From Formosa haliotis (lineage in GTDB: Bacteria > Bacteroidota > Bacteroidia > Flavobacteriales > Flavobacteriaceae): DNA of 64,000 nucleotides. Numbering within the stretch: position 1 is the first letter of the stretch; each line of letters begins with the position of its first letter. Shown here piece by piece: positions 61,311-64,000 of this stretch. The stretch is taken from contig NZ_BDEL01000001.1 in assembly GCF_001685485.1 (NCBI RefSeq), positions 558,001 through 622,000 of the forward strand, given 5' to 3'. The notes below the pieces were generated by a model. It was not told where the DNA came from and did no database searches. It saw only the letters and a list, made by a program, of their open reading frames with translations. The position numbers and the translations under genes were made by a program.

Positions 61311-62039
61311 TTATTTTGCTTGGCGTAAAGCATCGGCAAAAACGGCATCGAAATTGCTATTCTCAATGGCTTTCGCAGCTTTTTCTACATCATAACGAAC
61401 CCTTTTAAAAGTCACCAAAATGGCTTCAGGATTACTAGGATCAAAATTTTCTTGGTCCCATTCTAAAATAACATAACATAATCTTGGATCGCCATCTTTA
61501 GGCTTTCCTACCGAACCAATATTAATTACGTGATTTGCTACCCCTCTATTCATTATCGTTCTATGAAATGGTTTATGTGTATGCCCGCAAAGCATAATAT
61601 GTGCATTTCTACCGGTAAGCATATCTAGAACTTCATTTTCCGGATAATCTTTAACCATATAATCGTTTATCGCTTTTACACTTCCATGCACTAATAAAAC
61701 ATTAAATGGACTCTCATTCATAACAAAAGACAAGTGCATTTCCCTTGGTAAATTTTTTAAAAACTGACTGTGATTGTCATCCAACATCCCTCGTGTTAAA
61801 GCTTTATTAGAATGCGGATTTTTATCTTCTGCTTTCAACAAAAATTCTTCATGATTACCCATTATAGTAGGAATTGCTCGTTTTCTAATTTCATGGGTCA
61901 CTTCATTAGGCCAAACATTGTAACCCACCAAATCTCCTAAACAATATATAGCATCGGGAGCCTCCTGCTCTACGTCTTCAAAAAAAGCCTCTAATGCTGG
62001 CAAATTAGCATGTATATCGGAAAAAAAAACAAATTTCAT
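61311..62039 (-). CDS. Metallophosphoesterase (YfcE/MJ0936-like)
   Basis: This 242-aa calcineurin-like phosphoesterase has all five metal motifs: FSDIHANLPALEAF, GDLVGYN, MGNHEEF, VHGS and CGHTHKPF. It is closest in type to the YfcE/MJ0936 group of small Mn2+ phosphodiesterases. It ends 12 nt from the convergent FAD monooxygenase stop. It is downstream of the leftward mgsA/nagK pair but probably separated from it by a terminator (62099-62121). Substrate unknown. Confidence 0.9.
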   Translation of the reverse strand: MKFVFFSDIHANLPALEAFFEDVEQEAPDAIYCLGDLVGYNVWPNEVTHEIRKRAIPTIMGNHEEFLLKAEDKNPHSNKALTRGMLDDNHSQFLKNLPREMHLSFVMNESPFNVLLVHGSVKAINDYMVKDYPENEVLDMLTGRNAHIMLCGHTHKPFHRTIMNRGVANHVINIGSVGKPKDGDPRLCYVILEWDQENFDPSNPEAILVTFKRVRYDVEKAAKAIENSNFDAVFADALRQAK

Positions 62040-62098
62040 AATTAAAAAAATATGGGATTAATAAGTAAACAATGATAGAAAATTAGTTTATAAACAAA

Positions 62099-62121
62099 AA
62101 AAATCTCGTTAAGAGATTTTT
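62099..62121 (-). terminator. Terminator after mgsA
   Basis: AAAAATCTC and GAGATTTTT arms around GTTAA, followed on the minus strand by more T, five nt after the mgsA stop. Confidence 0.82.
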
Positions 62122-62125
62122 AGTT

Positions 62126-62488
62126 TTATAATGCTTTAATAAGTAATTCTGCCGTTGCTGGGTTTGTAGCTAATGGCACGTCGTGCACATCGCAAATTCG
62201 CATTAACATAAATATATCTGGTTCGTGCGGATGTTTTTCTAGAGGATCTCTAAAAAATAACACCATATGGCATAAACCTTCGGCTACACGTGCTGCTATT
62301 TGCGCATCGCCTCCTAAAGGGCCAGATAAATAAGGAACCACTTGAAAACCTGCTTTCTCAACTTTCTGCCCCGTGGTTCCGGTAGAAATTAATGAAATTT
62401 TCTTTTGGTCTAAAATGTCTCGATGTTCGTTAAGAAACTGAACCATTTCAGCTTTCTTACCATCGTGAGCAATAATTGCGATCTCCAT
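62126..62488 (-). CDS. mgsA: Methylglyoxal synthase
   Basis: MgsA turns dihydroxyacetone phosphate into methylglyoxal and phosphate, a bypass that relieves sugar-phosphate build-up. The 120-aa protein has IAHDGKK, STGTTGQKVEKAG, YLSGPLGGDAQIAARVAEG (catalytic Asp region) and FFRDPLEKHPHEPDI, all intact. It is shorter than the E. coli enzyme but contains the whole catalytic core. It shares its first base with the end of the N-acetylglucosamine-kinase-like gene, a coupling that may link amino-sugar entry into glycolysis with this safety valve; gap lies upstream. Confidence 0.95.
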   Translation of the reverse strand: MEIAIIAHDGKKAEMVQFLNEHRDILDQKKISLISTGTTGQKVEKAGFQVVPYLSGPLGGDAQIAARVAEGLCHMVLFFRDPLEKHPHEPDIFMLMRICDVHDVPLATNPATAELLIKAL

Positions 62489-63351
62489 TAGTCTAAATCA
62501 TTAGTGTGAAATTTCGCTAAACCTTCTATAGGACGTCTTGTAAAATTACCTACGGTAAAATTCATTTCTTTTGCCACGGCTAAAATCTCGTCTTTAGCAA
62601 AAAATGCAATCGATCCGGCAAAATGAACAGGAACAGTTTTCAATTCCTCTTTATATTGCATAATCATATTGTTAGCAAACAATCTTATCCCGTTTTTAAT
62701 AAGATTCTGAATATACTCAGAGTCTTTATTTAAAAACATAAATTCGGCGAAAGAAGCCAAAAATGCATTTGGGTTTGGTTGCTTATAAATATTGTATTTA
62801 ATATAATCGGCTTCTAAATTATATTTATCGGCCATCGCTACGCGGATAGCTTCGGGCATTTTATTAAAGTAATAATCGCGAATTAATTGCTTTCCGTAGT
62901 AATTACCACTAGCATCGTCCATTAAACTCCATCCTAAAGATTTTACGCGTTGGTGTAAATTAGTACCATCGAAATAACTACAGTTAGACCCTGTACCTAG
63001 AATACAAACTACTGCAGCTTCTGTAGGTGTATTAATTGTAGAATACACGGCAGCCATAGTATCTTCGTCTACTGTTATTTCAGCATTTACGAAGAAATCT
63101 TCTAAAATCCCTTTTAATAATTGTTTAGGTTTTTCTGTTCCACAACCTGCACCATAAAAGAAAACATGAGATACGTCCTTTTTGTGTTCACTTAAGGCTT
63201 CACTCTTTTTTAAAATTTTTCTTAATTTTTTTTCAGAAAGAATTGCGGGATTAATACCGCTTGTTCTGATTTTTTCGAGAAGTTGTTTCCCATTTTTATC
63301 TACAGCAATCCAATCTGATTTTGTAGAACCACTATCAACTATTAAAATCAT
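62488..63351 (-). CDS. N-acetylglucosamine kinase-like (BadF/BadG/BcrA) ATPase
   Basis: This 287-aa ASKHA-fold sugar kinase has the ATP-binding motif VDSGSTKSDWIAV at the N-terminus, the adenine/phosphate loop VVCILGTGSNCSYFDG (about 110) and a LGWSLMDDASGNYYGKQLIRDYY stretch typical of GlcNAc kinases in Bacteroidota. It should phosphorylate N-acetylglucosamine recycled from peptidoglycan. It overlaps mgsA by one base and follows gap in the same direction after 83 nt with a terminator. Confidence 0.85.
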   Translation of the reverse strand: MILIVDSGSTKSDWIAVDKNGKQLLEKIRTSGINPAILSEKKLRKILKKSEALSEHKKDVSHVFFYGAGCGTEKPKQLLKGILEDFFVNAEITVDEDTMAAVYSTINTPTEAAVVCILGTGSNCSYFDGTNLHQRVKSLGWSLMDDASGNYYGKQLIRDYYFNKMPEAIRVAMADKYNLEADYIKYNIYKQPNPNAFLASFAEFMFLNKDSEYIQNLIKNGIRLFANNMIMQYKEELKTVPVHFAGSIAFFAKDEILAVAKEMNFTVGNFTRRPIEGLAKFHTNDLD

Positions 63352-63371
63352 ATTATATTAAATAAAAAAAA

Positions 63372-63418
63372 TCCGTAATTCTATACCTCTATGGTAATAG
63401 AAGATATAAAATTACGGA
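63372..63418 (-). terminator. Terminator of gap
   Basis: TCCGTAATT and AATTACGGA arms are followed on the minus strand by an eight-T tract, 16 nt past the gap stop. Confidence 0.85.
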
Positions 63419-63433
63419 AATTATAAGTGAAAA

Positions 63434-64000
<567 letters not shown>

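Overview
The window is AT-rich chromosomal DNA from a Bacteroidota bacterium, most likely a marine member of the Flavobacteriaceae. Four things point that way: the gene set (TonB-dependent receptors with carboxypeptidase-like N-termini, a head-GIN/DUF2807 lipoprotein, a UMF1 transporter, BatA-type proteins, a thrA-thrB-thrC operon); almost no Shine-Dalgarno sites; many promoter elements of the form TAnnTTTG, sometimes with TTG about 19 nt upstream; and intergenic repeats of the kind scattered through flavobacterial genomes. No plasmid, phage, transposase or CRISPR signature was seen. The content is core or housekeeping.

Layout. 1-4.4 kb: lon (cut by the left edge), then an ECF sigma factor, a membrane anti-sigma-like protein and two exported repeat-rich proteins, probably an envelope-stress operon. 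4.4-12.7 kb: UMF1 transporter, M48 lipoprotein protease, MsrB, NDH-2, frameshifted lpd, beta-barrel, nitroreductase and a hemerythrin-like/PAS protein. 12.8-25.8 kb: aroQ, xerD, DUF2254, an M61 protease, an overlapping four-gene run (BatA-like, metal-site-less dihydroorotase paralogue, small membrane protein, esterase), an MBL-fold hydrolase and a conserved 482-aa protein. 25.9-32.8 kb: bifunctional NAD(P)HX repair enzyme and the threonine operon, preceded by an unlabelled Thr/Ile-rich leader peptide. 33-43.3 kb: small membrane proteins, a LamB-like porin, gcvT, an RmlD-like reductase, pterin dehydratase, a structured leader upstream of yebC, DUF3050, SMR exporter, and a Kdo-related run (acyltransferase, KdnB-like dehydrogenase, HAD hydrolase, kdsB). 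43.4-52.7 kb: DUF937, two small conserved proteins, a histidine-rich small protein next to a histidine-loop TonB receptor (metal uptake), folE, LolD-like ATPase, CPBP protease, TIGR02757, S10 peptidase. 53-64 kb: rny, 6S RNA, zapA, a coiled-coil partner, M23 peptidase, TonB receptor, a zinc-motif FAD monooxygenase, phosphoesterase, mgsA, an N-acetylglucosamine-kinase-like protein and gap (cut by the right edge).

The most interesting items are the threonine/isoleucine leader peptide at 27690-27800, the multibranched RNA candidate at 37868-37971, a family of 120-150 bp nested inverted-repeat elements after several genes, two one-base A-run frameshifts (lpd and the anti-sigma-like gene), the dihydroorotase paralogue that has lost its metal ligands, and the FAD monooxygenase carrying a DnaJ-like CxxCxGxG pair. 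Everything rests on reading the sequence; no database search was run.
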